Below the pieces are notes generated by a model. It was given only the letters and a program-made list of their open reading frames with translations. It ran no database searches and was not told the DNA's origin. The translations under genes and the position numbers were made by a program. From positions 1 to 42,150 of the forward strand of contig JAHPZE010000034.1 of NCBI GenBank assembly GCA_019058365.1: a stretch of 42,150 nt of DNA, read 5' to 3'. Positions 25,131 through 34,627 of the stretch are shown piece after piece (the first letter of the stretch is position 1; every line of letters starts with the position of its first letter). This DNA is from Promethearchaeota archaeon. GTDB lineage: Archaea; Asgardarchaeota; Lokiarchaeia; Sigyniarchaeales; SOKP01.

Positions 25131-26303
25131 ATGGTAAAGATTAAATATAAATCAAAGAACCAAGATTTTAAATTTCCAATATTGGGGTATTCTGGGTATT
25201 TTTTCACTAAATTTTTTGATACAGTTAAACCTCTCTCATATTTACTTGATAGGTTAGAAACGAATTGGTTAAGGAATGACATAAATAGTCTTTCCATTAA
25301 TAAACCTGTATACATTACAGGTCTTGCTCGTAGTGGAACCACTATCCTTTTAGAAATGTTACATCAGCATCCTGATTTAGCTACTCACAGATATAGTCAC
25401 CTTTTATTGCCCTATCTGCCCCATTGGTTTAGTTTAATTTTAAATAAGCTTTCGAGCTTCTTCTTCAAAAAATATCTCACATCACCTTTCGAACGTTTAC
25501 ATAAGGATGGTATAATCGTAACCCGTGATAGTCCTGAAATGGTTGAAGAAGTAATTTGGCAACAGTTTTTTGATAATCTCCATGATGAGGATGTTTCAAA
25601 TATAATAAATGAGGAGAATGTTAATCTAAAGTTTGAAAAATTTTATAAAACCCATATTAGCAAGCTTATTATAAATCAAAATCGTTCTCGATATTTAGCA
25701 AAAAACAATTATAACATTACGAGATTAGAATATTTATTGAGGATATTTCCAAATTCCAAATTTCTACTTACCATCCGCAATCCAGTGAAACATATTGCGT
25801 CCTTAATTAAACAAACACAATTATTCATAAGAATGGAACGAGAAGCGCCCCTTTTAATAGATTGGTTAAGAATAGTGGGACATTACGAATTCGGGTCTCA
25901 ACAGGTTTGTATTAATTCGGGTAATACAGATATTATCCGTAAAATTCGAGAGTTATCGAAACATAAAGAAACTTATGTAAAGGGTTGGGCTAATTATTGG
26001 GATTCTATTTATGGCTACATTTCTAATTGCCTTGATACTAATAAAAAACTTAAAAAGGCGACCCATATTGTTAGATATGATGACCTATGTGGAAATTCAG
26101 CGGAAGTGATAGATAAAATTCTTGAGCACACGGAGTTAACAGACTCTAAATTTGAGAAAGTTAAAAATTTTTATATTAAAAATTTACATAAACCTGCTTA
26201 TTATACCTCTAACTTCACTGAACAAGAACTTAATCAAATTTATGAAGTTACAAAAACAACAGCTAATTGGTTCGAACTAAAAGGTTTAAAGGAGGAGCTC
26301 TAA
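25131..26303 (+). CDS. sulfotransferase family protein
   Basis: The protein has 390 residues. The PAPS 5-prime-phosphosulfate loop is YITGLARSGTTILLEMLHQH (61-80), and the 3-prime-phosphate site is FLLTIRNPVKHIASLIKQ (about 212-229), with Arg and Ser or equivalent residues in the expected order. VRYDDLC is the later conserved block. The family transfers sulfate from PAPS to carbohydrates, lipids or other hydroxyls. It is preceded by a B12 radical SAM gene and followed by a glycosyltransferase remnant and a deacetylase, so sulfation of a surface glycan or glycolipid is inferred. No membrane helix is evident. Confidence 0.88.
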   Translation: MVKIKYKSKNQDFKFPILGYSGYFFTKFFDTVKPLSYLLDRLETNWLRNDINSLSINKPVYITGLARSGTTILLEMLHQHPDLATHRYSHLLLPYLPHWFSLILNKLSSFFFKKYLTSPFERLHKDGIIVTRDSPEMVEEVIWQQFFDNLHDEDVSNIINEENVNLKFEKFYKTHISKLIINQNRSRYLAKNNYNITRLEYLLRIFPNSKFLLTIRNPVKHIASLIKQTQLFIRMEREAPLLIDWLRIVGHYEFGSQQVCINSGNTDIIRKIRELSKHKETYVKGWANYWDSIYGYISNCLDTNKKLKKATHIVRYDDLCGNSAEVIDKILEHTELTDSKFEKVKNFYIKNLHKPAYYTSNFTEQELNQIYEVTKTTANWFELKGLKEEL

Positions 26304-26331
26304 TTACGCTCAAAGTAAATTTCCTGTCTGA

Positions 26332-26574
26332 TTTCTAAACCTTCAGGAATATTATAGGTGTGAATGGAGCCCCGTTGCGACTTTTAGTCAAGCAGAAGTG
26401 ATGCAATAATACGCAAAGGTTATTTTTAACAAGTATGGTAATGGTTACGACATGATTCATTGTCATAGATGCTTTCCTTATACTTCTCACCTATTAAAAA
26501 AAGGATTAAAATCGAAGAAGCCAGTAGTATTATCTGTTCATCAAAATCATTATAATATTGATGATTATCATTAG
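26332..26574 (+). pseudogene. remnant of a glycosyltransferase-like gene
   Basis: An 81-codon frame with one TAA (26407-26409) reads WSPVATFSQAEVMQ, stop, YAKVIFNKYGNGYDMIHCHR, CFPYTSHLLKKGLKSKKPVV, LSVHQNHYNIDDYH. The YDMIHCHR...KKPVVLSVH pattern is that of the N-terminal domain of GT4-type glycosyltransferases. No valid start is present, and the frame ends where the convergent deacetylase gene ends. A truncated, decayed gene is the best explanation. It fits the glycan-related neighbourhood. Confidence 0.5.
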
Positions 26575-26579
26575 CTTAT

Positions 26580-27329
26580 TCAATCGTTAATTAAATCTTT
26601 TAAAGTAACAAATTCACCTTTCTTCGAAAGAGCGAACTTAATCAACCTATTCATTCTTGTGACAAATGTTTCTCCTGTTTTAATCCAGCGATCTGGTCGT
26701 AATAAATAATCCCTAAATAGATTTAGTCTAGATTTTTGAGTTAGCATTAAATTTTTCGCGTTTATTATTTCTAAAGGATGAAAATATAACACTATTATTT
26801 TATTTTTTAATATCCAGTTTTTTAAAAAAAAATAACCTATAGAGAATCTAAGAGATATATTCAAAGGAGTAAATTCTTGAATTTTATAATAATTCGTCTT
26901 ATTAAACTTGGTTCTATTACGAGATTTAATAGATGAATCATACTTAAATCCTAATTTATGTAATATTGCAAATAAAAAGTTTGGAGGTTTTAAGTACGGA
27001 GCCCGAAAACCAATTATCTCTGACTTTTGGCATGTTTCTTCGATAATCTTTTTATTACTGGCTATTAACTCTTGACACTCATTAAATGTTAGTTTGTTTA
27101 GTCTTTCATGATTTAATCCATGGCATGCGATCTCATGACCTTTATGTTCAATTGACCTTATATATTCAGGGAATTTTTTAGCAATGCTTCCAGTACAAAA
27201 AAATGTACCTTTTAGATTAAAATTTTCTAATAACTCTAGTATTTTCGGTATTCCTACTTTCACTCCAAAATAAGTATCTAAAACATAAGGAATATCTCTT
27301 TCAATATCAAAAGTTAATGCGATTTTCAT
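26580..27329 (-). CDS. polysaccharide deacetylase (NodB homology)
   Basis: The protein has 249 residues. The NodB motifs are present: TFDIERD (6-12) with the catalytic Asp8, KGTFFCTG (40-47), the zinc ligands in CHGLNH (His70, His74), and the GFRAPY motif. There is no signal peptide, so it probably acts on a nucleotide- or lipid-linked sugar in the cytoplasm, removing N-acetyl groups, or belongs to the branch acting on small amides. It stands between sulfotransferase-like and LuxE-like genes and is transcribed opposite to them. The stop overlaps the end of the glycosyltransferase remnant region. Confidence 0.92.
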   Translation of the reverse strand: MKIALTFDIERDIPYVLDTYFGVKVGIPKILELLENFNLKGTFFCTGSIAKKFPEYIRSIEHKGHEIACHGLNHERLNKLTFNECQELIASNKKIIEETCQKSEIIGFRAPYLKPPNFLFAILHKLGFKYDSSIKSRNRTKFNKTNYYKIQEFTPLNISLRFSIGYFFLKNWILKNKIIVLYFHPLEIINAKNLMLTQKSRLNLFRDYLLRPDRWIKTGETFVTRMNRLIKFALSKKGEFVTLKDLIND

Positions 27330-27491
27330 TATACAAAAAGTGATTTTTGAGATAGAGTGGAATCAATTTTTACTTTTATTAAAATATATTAAAAGAATGA
27401 TTAATAATATTTGTTCTTTGAGCGAACAAATTAAAATTGCCATAATCATTATTATAATTAGATTAATGATCTTTTAATCGGAAATGCTACT

Positions 27492-28685
27492 TTGAAGAGT
27501 TCTAAAAATTTTTATGAAGATTTATCTATTAGTGTAGAAAAAACTGCTAATGAATGCAAATTATATAAAAATCTATGTAATCAAGTCAATTATGATTTTG
27601 ATCTGATTTTAAAAGAATCTAATCTTGGAGAAATTCCATATGTACCATGGAGTTTATTCAAACTATCAAATAATAAATTCAAGGAATTGTTACGAGGAAA
27701 TTCCTTTGAAGAATTAGAATATTGGATGGAATCATCCGCGACATGTGGAGATCCCAGCATCGTCGGAAGATTAAATAATGATATTAAAGTTTTAAAAGCA
27801 AATTATAATGAGGTTTTTAATACTTTTTCAAATAAAGATAAGGTTAATAACTTAATCTTATTTGCTCCAGATATAAGATTCATTAATAAGATAAAGCATA
27901 AGTTTTATGGTAAAAATGCATATCTTTTATACAAGAGTATTGTCGATATTTGGAAAGGAAAGCAAGAAAATTTTTTATTGCAATTCTTTCTGGGGAAAAC
28001 AATCTGGAAAATAATAACTACTTTTAAGCTACGTGCTGTAATTGGGGTTAATGGAAGACTGTTAAAATCTGAACTTAATCGAGTTGAGAAAGATAAAATT
28101 CCAACAATTATGGCTAATTCACCTCTTTGGATGCATAAAGTATTAAAAGATTACTATCAAAAAGAGAAGAGCACTTTTGATTTGAGTGAACAATTATATA
28201 TCATCACTGGAGGTGGTGGTTGGGATGGTACTAAAGGTCGTGTTAAATTAGGATATAGTGTAGAAAAACCAGAATTCATTGAGCAAATGTGCGATATGTT
28301 CAATATTACTACAGATAAGTTCTGTGATAATTTTGCTGCCACTGAAAGTCCAATGACATGTGGAGGACATTGGTCAAAATATTATAACGACTTTATACTC
28401 CATGTTAATAACAAGCAAGGTCGAATCGTAATCCGAGATATAAAATCGTTAGAACCTATTAAAAATGCAAGAGAACCTGGAATTTTAGAATTAATAACTC
28501 CTTATGGTGTAGATAGTTATGCTGGAGTTGCTGTTTTATTAGACGACATCGTTCAAGTGGAAAACTGGGAAAGATGCCCTGAATGTGGTCGAGAGGGTGC
28601 TATTTTTAGAGTTTTAGGACGTATAACACCTTCAATAGGGAAGGGATGTAGTTCTTTATTTAGTTTAGATGCATTTAAATTATAA
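27492..28685 (+). CDS. LuxE/PaaK-like acyl-activating protein
   Basis: The protein has 397 residues. The start is a TTG at 27492; an ATG at 27484 is out of frame. IPYVPWSLFKLSNNKF, then WMESSATCGDPSIVGRL, corresponds to the FK and SSGTTGxPS blocks of LuxE acyl-protein synthetases. LYIITGGGGWDGTKGR and FCDNFAATESPMTCGGHW match the adenylate-forming fold. The C-terminal part has CPECG and REGAIFRVLGRI, as in LuxE-type lids. Such enzymes activate a carboxylic acid as an adenylate and pass the acyl group to a thiol or another acceptor. Here it probably supplies an acyl group for the hexapeptide acyltransferase downstream or for a reductase. Glf follows after 42 bases. Confidence 0.82.
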   Translation: MKSSKNFYEDLSISVEKTANECKLYKNLCNQVNYDFDLILKESNLGEIPYVPWSLFKLSNNKFKELLRGNSFEELEYWMESSATCGDPSIVGRLNNDIKVLKANYNEVFNTFSNKDKVNNLILFAPDIRFINKIKHKFYGKNAYLLYKSIVDIWKGKQENFLLQFFLGKTIWKIITTFKLRAVIGVNGRLLKSELNRVEKDKIPTIMANSPLWMHKVLKDYYQKEKSTFDLSEQLYIITGGGGWDGTKGRVKLGYSVEKPEFIEQMCDMFNITTDKFCDNFAATESPMTCGGHWSKYYNDFILHVNNKQGRIVIRDIKSLEPIKNAREPGILELITPYGVDSYAGVAVLLDDIVQVENWERCPECGREGAIFRVLGRITPSIGKGCSSLFSLDAFKL

Positions 28686-28727
28686 TAATAAAAAGTACAA
28701 AATAACTCTTTGACGATCTAAAATAAA

Positions 28728-29846
28728 ATGCGAGTTTTAATATTAGGTGCAGGATTAACTGGCTGTACATTGGCACGATTGATGAAAAATAAAAATTATG
28801 TTGTTTCAATTAAAGAAAAACAAAATCATATTGGAGGGTTATGTTATACAAAAACAAGTCCTAATGGTATACTGTATGAGCCTTATGGAGGACATACATT
28901 TCACACAAAAGACACTCGTATTAAAAATTTTGTACTTCAATTTTCAGATTTTAACAATTATATACACAGAAAAGGGATCTATATTAATGGTATATTGCGG
29001 CATTTTCCTCTCAGTAAGGAAACTATTCATAAGATGGAAAAGAGTGAACAAATTCTTCAGGAGATTGAGGAACGACCGGAAATTCCTGATTTAACTAATT
29101 TTGAAACATATGCAATTTCTCAATTTGGAAATACTTTATATAAATTGTTTATATATAATTATTCCAAGAAAATGTGGGGCGTAGAACCCAGAGAGTTAAC
29201 AACTAAATATATCAGAAATCGGATTGAAATGAAAGACTCTAATACTCAGATATTTGATGATGATTTTCAAGGACTACCTGTTAAAGGATATACTGAATTC
29301 CTGAGAAATATGATACATGATATCCCAATAGAATTAAATACTAGTAAATATGACGAGTCATTTTATAACCTTATTTTATTCTCAGGTCGATTAGATGCAT
29401 TATTTAAATTTAAATTTGGAATTTTACAATTCAGATCTTTAAGATTTGATTATAGGGAGAATGAAAATTGGGAAAACAAAAATTATGGTTCAATCAACCT
29501 TCCACAACATACAAAATACATCCGAAAAATAAACTTCAATATTATGTATCAACAAAAAACAGATAGATCATTGATTCAATATCAAGAACCAATAACTTTT
29601 GACGATAGAAATTTGCCAATGTATCCAATCTATACTAAGCAAAATATTGAATTGTTTGATAGATATTTAATTGAGGTCTGCAAGTCTGATAAGATTATTC
29701 CTATTGGTCGGTTAGGTTTATATAAATATTTAGAAATGGGGCAGGCTATTAGTTTAGCAATGAATATGCTTCCCTTAATCGAAAATTGGAAAAAATTAAG
29801 CCCCAAAGTCAGATATTTTGAACTTAAAAAACTATTAAAAAATTAA
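28728..29846 (+). CDS. glf: UDP-galactopyranose mutase (Glf-type)
   Basis: The protein has 372 residues, the typical length. The FAD loop is GAGLTGCTLARLM (7-19). The family blocks follow: KQNHIGGLCY, YEPYGGHTFHTKD, FSDFNNYIHR, YSKKMWGVEP, FQGLPVKGYTEF, LFSGRLDALFKFKFG and IGRLGLYKYLEMGQAI. The enzyme converts UDP-galactopyranose to UDP-galactofuranose through a flavin-sugar adduct, giving galactofuranose for surface glycans. A variant acting on another UDP-sugar is possible. It is cotranscribed with the LuxE-like gene and converges with a GT2 gene, in keeping with cell-surface glycan synthesis. Confidence 0.9.
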   Translation: MRVLILGAGLTGCTLARLMKNKNYVVSIKEKQNHIGGLCYTKTSPNGILYEPYGGHTFHTKDTRIKNFVLQFSDFNNYIHRKGIYINGILRHFPLSKETIHKMEKSEQILQEIEERPEIPDLTNFETYAISQFGNTLYKLFIYNYSKKMWGVEPRELTTKYIRNRIEMKDSNTQIFDDDFQGLPVKGYTEFLRNMIHDIPIELNTSKYDESFYNLILFSGRLDALFKFKFGILQFRSLRFDYRENENWENKNYGSINLPQHTKYIRKINFNIMYQQKTDRSLIQYQEPITFDDRNLPMYPIYTKQNIELFDRYLIEVCKSDKIIPIGRLGLYKYLEMGQAISLAMNMLPLIENWKKLSPKVRYFELKKLLKN

Positions 29847-29867
29847 TGAGTCCTATTAAAGCTAATT

Positions 29868-30632
29868 TTACTCCTTCCAATTGACATCTTTTGCCAAATT
29901 ATGATAAATATCTTTTTTTGAATAATATTGGATAATACGTCCTATACTGCGACGAGTACTCAAAGATCTACCACTTGTCATTACTGAAACAAAATTCAGA
30001 GTTTTTATTCTACCAGTTTTCATTTTTCTACTTAAATATATTAAAGAATCTGAGAAAACCTTATCCATTCCTATTAATTCTGGCGGTAATTGCTTAAATC
30101 CGCCAGTTTTAAAAAATATTTCTCTTCTAACAATTATGTTGCATCCTATAAGTTCAGGATATCCAAGTAAAGTTTTAAAAAAATACCATATGTGCATATT
30201 TAAGTTAAGAAAAAAATATCTCGTTATAGTAAATCTCCGAGAACCTAATTTAAATAAAATTGCCTTTCCATCATAATATTTAACTCTAGCACTACAAGCA
30301 AAAAGATTTTTATCTTTTTCAAAAATTCTATAAACATTCTGTAAGAAATATGGATCTATTAATGTATCTGCATCTAAAAATACAAGTAAAGTACCACATG
30401 TTTTAGGTATAACAAAATTTAATTGAAAGGATTTACTATTTTCAGGTGAAATATACACCTTTGCATAATCTTTGGCAATAGAAACAGTTCTATCGGAGCT
30501 CTGTCCATCAGCTACAATAACTTCATATGAAATGTTACAAATTTGCTTTTTGACGGCGATTAATGTTTCTTTTATGTGAGTTTCCTCATTATAAGTAGGG
30601 ATAATAACTGATATCTTAGGTTTATGATTCAT
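29868..30632 (-). CDS. family 2 glycosyltransferase
   Basis: The protein has 254 residues: SVIIPTYNEE (8-17), VIVADGQSSDRT (38-49) and the metal- and sugar-binding VFLDADT with Asp87 and Asp89. After the catalytic domain a hydrophobic patch (WYFFKTLLGYPELIGCN) suggests membrane contact, as in dolichol-phosphate- or lipid-linked GT2 enzymes. Donor and acceptor sugars cannot be derived. The gene converges with glf, 21 bases apart, and diverges from the acyltransferase gene at 30752. Confidence 0.92.
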   Translation of the reverse strand: MNHKPKISVIIPTYNEETHIKETLIAVKKQICNISYEVIVADGQSSDRTVSIAKDYAKVYISPENSKSFQLNFVIPKTCGTLLVFLDADTLIDPYFLQNVYRIFEKDKNLFACSARVKYYDGKAILFKLGSRRFTITRYFFLNLNMHIWYFFKTLLGYPELIGCNIIVRREIFFKTGGFKQLPPELIGMDKVFSDSLIYLSRKMKTGRIKTLNFVSVMTSGRSLSTRRSIGRIIQYYSKKDIYHNLAKDVNWKE

Positions 30633-30751
30633 TTCTTTTTTTCTAAGTTAAATTGAAAATAAAAAATCTATAATTTATTAGAAAATTTTATTTTATTATT
30701 CTATACAAGTATAAGATTTATTAAATAATTAATTGATATTAAAATAAGATA

Positions 30752-31867
30752 ATGTCTAAGAACTCAAGTAAGATGAAATTCTTGACAAAAGGGTTCATAA
30801 TTTCATTTATTTTCTTAATTTTGAGCGCAAGTTTCATTGTATTGTTAATAATTAATCATCTCTTTCTGCCAATTCCATGGATGGATTTTTTATATCAATT
30901 CTTAAGGCCTTGGTTGTTGCTTTTTTTTTATAATTATAATATATATGTCTATTCTGGAGTTTTCATTAGTTATACACTTTTACTTTTATTATATGTTTTC
31001 GGATATAACTTAGCAAAAGTAAGACATATGACAGGTTCAATAATTTATGTCTTTAGTTTGTTAGGATTTGTATTAACTACTTTCTTTATCAGTCATTATG
31101 CTTATGCTAGTATCTTATTTAATCAAGATATAACCCTCAACACAAGGTTAATGTTATTAATGCTCTTTTTACCTATTATCTTTGCATTAGGATTATTTCT
31201 ATTTTTGGTTAATACTGATTTCCTCGTTTTTTTTAAAGATTTAATTAAAGCTAGAAAAATATGGAGACATAATAAGCCTGACTTCGAAATTGAAGTGAAG
31301 GGAAAAATAACGAATATTAATATAAATACTGAAGAACATATTTTCAATCCCGTTCCAATGTTAATTATTGCACAATATCTTCAAACTAAAGGATTTTCTG
31401 TGGCATGGTTTGTAAGAGGTGCTTTTAATCATATTATATCCTTGATTATTACATATTTAACTGGATGGCCGCGGGCTAGAAATGTGCTATTTCGATTAAC
31501 TGGAATGAAGATAGGCGAAAATTGCCATATATCTCAAAAAGCAATACCAGATCCTCTTTTACCTGAATTAATTGAATTTGAAGCAGGTAGTGGATGTGGA
31601 ATTGGAGTAAAATTAATGACTCATAATGCAATGAATATCCAACACGGAAGTTTTAGTTTTGGACCTATCAAAGTTTGTAAAAATGCGAGAATTGGAGCAT
31701 ATTCGGTTATATTACCTGGAGTTACAATAGGTGAGGGATCAATCATTGGAGCCAATTCTCTAGTTAGTGATGATATACCACCATTTTCTATTGCTTTTGG
31801 ATCTCCAGCTAAAGTTGAAAGGAAATTAACTGAAGATGAAAAGAAACTAGTAAGTAAGAATTATTAG
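30752..31867 (+). CDS. membrane-bound left-handed beta-helix (hexapeptide repeat) acyltransferase
   Basis: The protein has 371 residues. The first half has four membrane segments (about 10-35, 55-78, 88-113 and 128-150), then a cytoplasmic part. The left-handed beta-helix (about 250-360) shows hexapeptide repeats such as IGENCHISQKAIP, IGAYSVILPGVTIGEGSIIG and ANSLVSDDIPPFSIAFGSPA. His287 in MTHNAMNIQHG may be the catalytic base. Such proteins acetylate sugars or polyprenyl-linked glycans at the membrane. The long membrane part is unusual and suggests that the acceptor is lipid-linked. The gene lies in the glycan cluster. Confidence 0.85.
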   Translation: MSKNSSKMKFLTKGFIISFIFLILSASFIVLLIINHLFLPIPWMDFLYQFLRPWLLLFFYNYNIYVYSGVFISYTLLLLLYVFGYNLAKVRHMTGSIIYVFSLLGFVLTTFFISHYAYASILFNQDITLNTRLMLLMLFLPIIFALGLFLFLVNTDFLVFFKDLIKARKIWRHNKPDFEIEVKGKITNININTEEHIFNPVPMLIIAQYLQTKGFSVAWFVRGAFNHIISLIITYLTGWPRARNVLFRLTGMKIGENCHISQKAIPDPLLPELIEFEAGSGCGIGVKLMTHNAMNIQHGSFSFGPIKVCKNARIGAYSVILPGVTIGEGSIIGANSLVSDDIPPFSIAFGSPAKVERKLTEDEKKLVSKNY

Positions 31868-32188
31868 ATGATTTATTGACAATATTATCGATAATCTAAC
31901 GTATATATTTCATACACTTTTTGAAATAATATTTAAAATTCATAAAACTTATTGTATTAATCTAACAAAAATTAATTTAATAAAAAAATCATAAAGTGAA
32001 TCAATATATCAGAAAATAATCTTAAACCTTGGATAAAAAATTTAATTATACTTGCGATTTTCTTAGGAGTAATAATAATAACAGCTGAATTAGACTGGGC
32101 TGCTGAGCATTTTAATGTAGGAATCGTCGTACTACTCTTCTGGCTAATCAGTTTACTAAGTTTAGGGTTAATTCTTCCTATTGGATTT

Positions 32189-32872
32189 ATGTATCTTGCA
32201 GGTAATAGAGAAACTGAAAGAGGAAGTTCTGATAAAAAATGGCTAATAATTGCGATAATTTTATTTCTAATCGCTAATGGTATCCCTATTATATTTTATG
32301 TGATTCTTGGATCTCCACCTGGTTTTCTCTTGTATGTACAATTAGCATTATTTGGTTTAATACCAGCTTTTTTTCTTCAACCAAAAGAGATAAAGACTCG
32401 TATCTTATTATTAGCTATTCTTTTTATAGCAATTATTATCCCTATAGGAATTTTTGTTAAGTTAACAATCGATGATGTTTGGTCTCAACTGATAGCATAT
32501 GGTTCAGCTGATAAAACAATGTATTATTTGTCATTCTGGGGTTTAATGATGACTTTTTTCTATCTTATTCTAGGAATTGGTTGGAAATTGGGAGGTGGCT
32601 CAAAAAGACAAAGCTGGAATTTTTTTATCTCTGGTACACTATTACAATACAACACTTTTGAAGATTTCTTATATTTCCTTTTAAATGGACAATCTCTTCC
32701 AGGGACTTGGCCATGGATGAGGAATTTTGTCATAAATTTAGAAGCATTGTTTGGCCATATTCCTACTGACTTAGATCTTCTCATTTTCTGCCTAATTGTG
32801 AGTACAATAGCAATTTTTATCCTCTTTGATTGTCATGGGTATATATGGACAAAAATTAAAGCAAGAAAATGA
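32189..32872 (+). CDS. polytopic membrane protein of unknown function
   Basis: From the ATG at 32189 the protein has 227 residues with about five helices, for example IIAIILFLIANGIPIIFYVIL and YYLSFWGLMMTFFYLILGIG. No catalytic motif is visible. The frame is open upstream to 32000 and encodes a coherent N-terminus, ISENNLKPWIKN followed by LIILAIFLGVIIITAELDW and VVLLFWLISLLSLGLILPI, with two more helices. That part has no ATG, GTG or TTG; the first codon after AAGTGAATCAAT is ATA at 32006. The true protein may start there with a non-standard codon (288 residues), or the start was lost. It lies between glycan genes and may be a transporter or a membrane part of that pathway. Confidence 0.7.
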   Translation: MYLAGNRETERGSSDKKWLIIAIILFLIANGIPIIFYVILGSPPGFLLYVQLALFGLIPAFFLQPKEIKTRILLLAILFIAIIIPIGIFVKLTIDDVWSQLIAYGSADKTMYYLSFWGLMMTFFYLILGIGWKLGGGSKRQSWNFFISGTLLQYNTFEDFLYFLLNGQSLPGTWPWMRNFVINLEALFGHIPTDLDLLIFCLIVSTIAIFILFDCHGYIWTKIKARK

Positions 32873-33016
32873 AATCTTTTTTTTATTTTCTTTTTTGATA
32901 ATTACCGCTTCAAAACCAAAAAACCTTTAACTAATATTTATATAATTTGATTTAAGATTTTCTTAAGCTTCAATTTAATAAAGGTTTATTTATTACAAAA
33001 AAATCTGGTAGTTCTT

Positions 33017-34513
33017 TTGAAAAGCTATGATGTAATTTTTATACATCCACCTAGATTATTAGAACCTGATTATCGAAAACATGCTAAATACGTTCGAGGA
33101 ACCTTTATTTTTATTCCAATGGGTCTTTTTGCTATTGCTGATCTCCTTGAAAGAAAGGGTTTTGGAGTTAAGATTATAAATTATCCTTTAGAACAATATT
33201 TAAACCGTAATTGGACTTTAAAAGATGATCTTAAACATATTAATTTTAAAATTTGTGGAATTGATCTTCATTGGATACATAATGCATATGGTGCCATTGA
33301 AGTTGCTAAGATAATAAAAGATGTAAAACCATATGCTAAAGTTGTTATTGGGGGATTTAGCGCCTCATATTATCACAATCAAATCTTAAAGTATTATAAC
33401 GTAATTGATGGTGTAATAAGAGGTGAGGGAGAAATCCCATTTTTAAGATATACTCAAAATATCAGCAAAAATAATTCTTTGGATTCTGTTCCTAATTTAT
33501 CTTATCGTGATTCTTCTGGACATATAAAAGTAAATCCACTTTCCTATGTCGCAAAAACATTAGACGATCTTAACTTTACGAATGTATCTTCTCTAAAAAA
33601 TGCAAAACAATATTTTGAGTGTAGTAGAAAGATTATGGGTATTTCTTTTAATCTCCCTATTGGGAGAGGTTGTCCGTTTAATTGTCCATTTTGTGGAGGA
33701 GGCCAAAAGTCTCAGCAAAATTTAACAGGACGGAAGACCGTTGTATTTAGAGATCCAGAAAAAGTACTCGAAGATATTACAAATATTATTGACAATTATA
33801 ATATTCTGAGTATCTTTTTTGGACATGGTGCATATCCCTCTAATTTGAAATATTGGAAAAGATTATTTAGGTTGATACAAAAAGAAAAATTAGAAGTTGG
33901 TGGAGATTTAGAATTATGGCGTCTACCATTTCCTAAAGAAATGTGGAATACATTTTATAAGACTTTTCCTCGCAAAAATTCATCAATAAGTATTTCTCCT
34001 CGAATAATGTCTGCGAAGGTTTATCAAAAAATTACAGAAATTTGTGATCCAACATTCAATTTTCCTGAAAGCCAAATTAGAGATTTAATTAAGAATGCAA
34101 ATTTATTTCGAATAACGCTAAGAATTTGGTTAACAATCGGCTTTCCATTCCAAACTCACCTTGATGTCCTTAAAGATTTTATTTTCGCATTCAAATGTTT
34201 TTTAAAATATGGAAAGTCCAAGTTAACACCAATTACTATAATGAATGAACCATATTTTGTTTTCCCTGGCTCTCCTGCTTATGAATCTCCTGATATCTTT
34301 GGAATAAACCTTATTTATAAATCTTTTCCAGAGTTAGTTGAAATTTTTAAGCGGTCAAAATCCTTTTTTAATAATTTGCTTAACTGTAATAATTATACCA
34401 CAGAATATTTATCTCACGCTTCAATTCGTTATATAAATATGCTATTTTCATTAATCAATGTACCTATGCTTTTAACATCAACATCAAATGACCCGAAAAT
34501 AAAAAATAAATAA
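33017..34513 (+). CDS. B12-binding-domain radical SAM protein
   Basis: The protein has 498 residues and starts at a TTG. The cobalamin domain has VIFIHPPRLL, FIPMGLFAIADLLERKGF, ICGIDLHWI, VVIGGFSASYY and RGEGE (135-139). The radical SAM motif is CPFNCPFCGGG (Cys219, 223, 226), followed by the barrel with FGHGAYPSN. The second half lacks close resemblance to the two genes at 22-25 kb, so it represents another subfamily. The substrate is unknown. With the glycan and lipid genes on both sides it may modify a lipid or polyprenyl chain. Confidence 0.88.
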   Translation: MKSYDVIFIHPPRLLEPDYRKHAKYVRGTFIFIPMGLFAIADLLERKGFGVKIINYPLEQYLNRNWTLKDDLKHINFKICGIDLHWIHNAYGAIEVAKIIKDVKPYAKVVIGGFSASYYHNQILKYYNVIDGVIRGEGEIPFLRYTQNISKNNSLDSVPNLSYRDSSGHIKVNPLSYVAKTLDDLNFTNVSSLKNAKQYFECSRKIMGISFNLPIGRGCPFNCPFCGGGQKSQQNLTGRKTVVFRDPEKVLEDITNIIDNYNILSIFFGHGAYPSNLKYWKRLFRLIQKEKLEVGGDLELWRLPFPKEMWNTFYKTFPRKNSSISISPRIMSAKVYQKITEICDPTFNFPESQIRDLIKNANLFRITLRIWLTIGFPFQTHLDVLKDFIFAFKCFLKYGKSKLTPITIMNEPYFVFPGSPAYESPDIFGINLIYKSFPELVEIFKRSKSFFNNLLNCNNYTTEYLSHASIRYINMLFSLINVPMLLTSTSNDPKIKNK

Positions 34514-34627
34514 GTAGTTAGATTTGTATTAAGAAGCATTAATAGACCCAATTAATTAAAGGGGAATATCTAAAAAAATTCTTTAAATCTATTAATAAAA
34601 ATAATTAATATCAGAAATCTATCTTAA

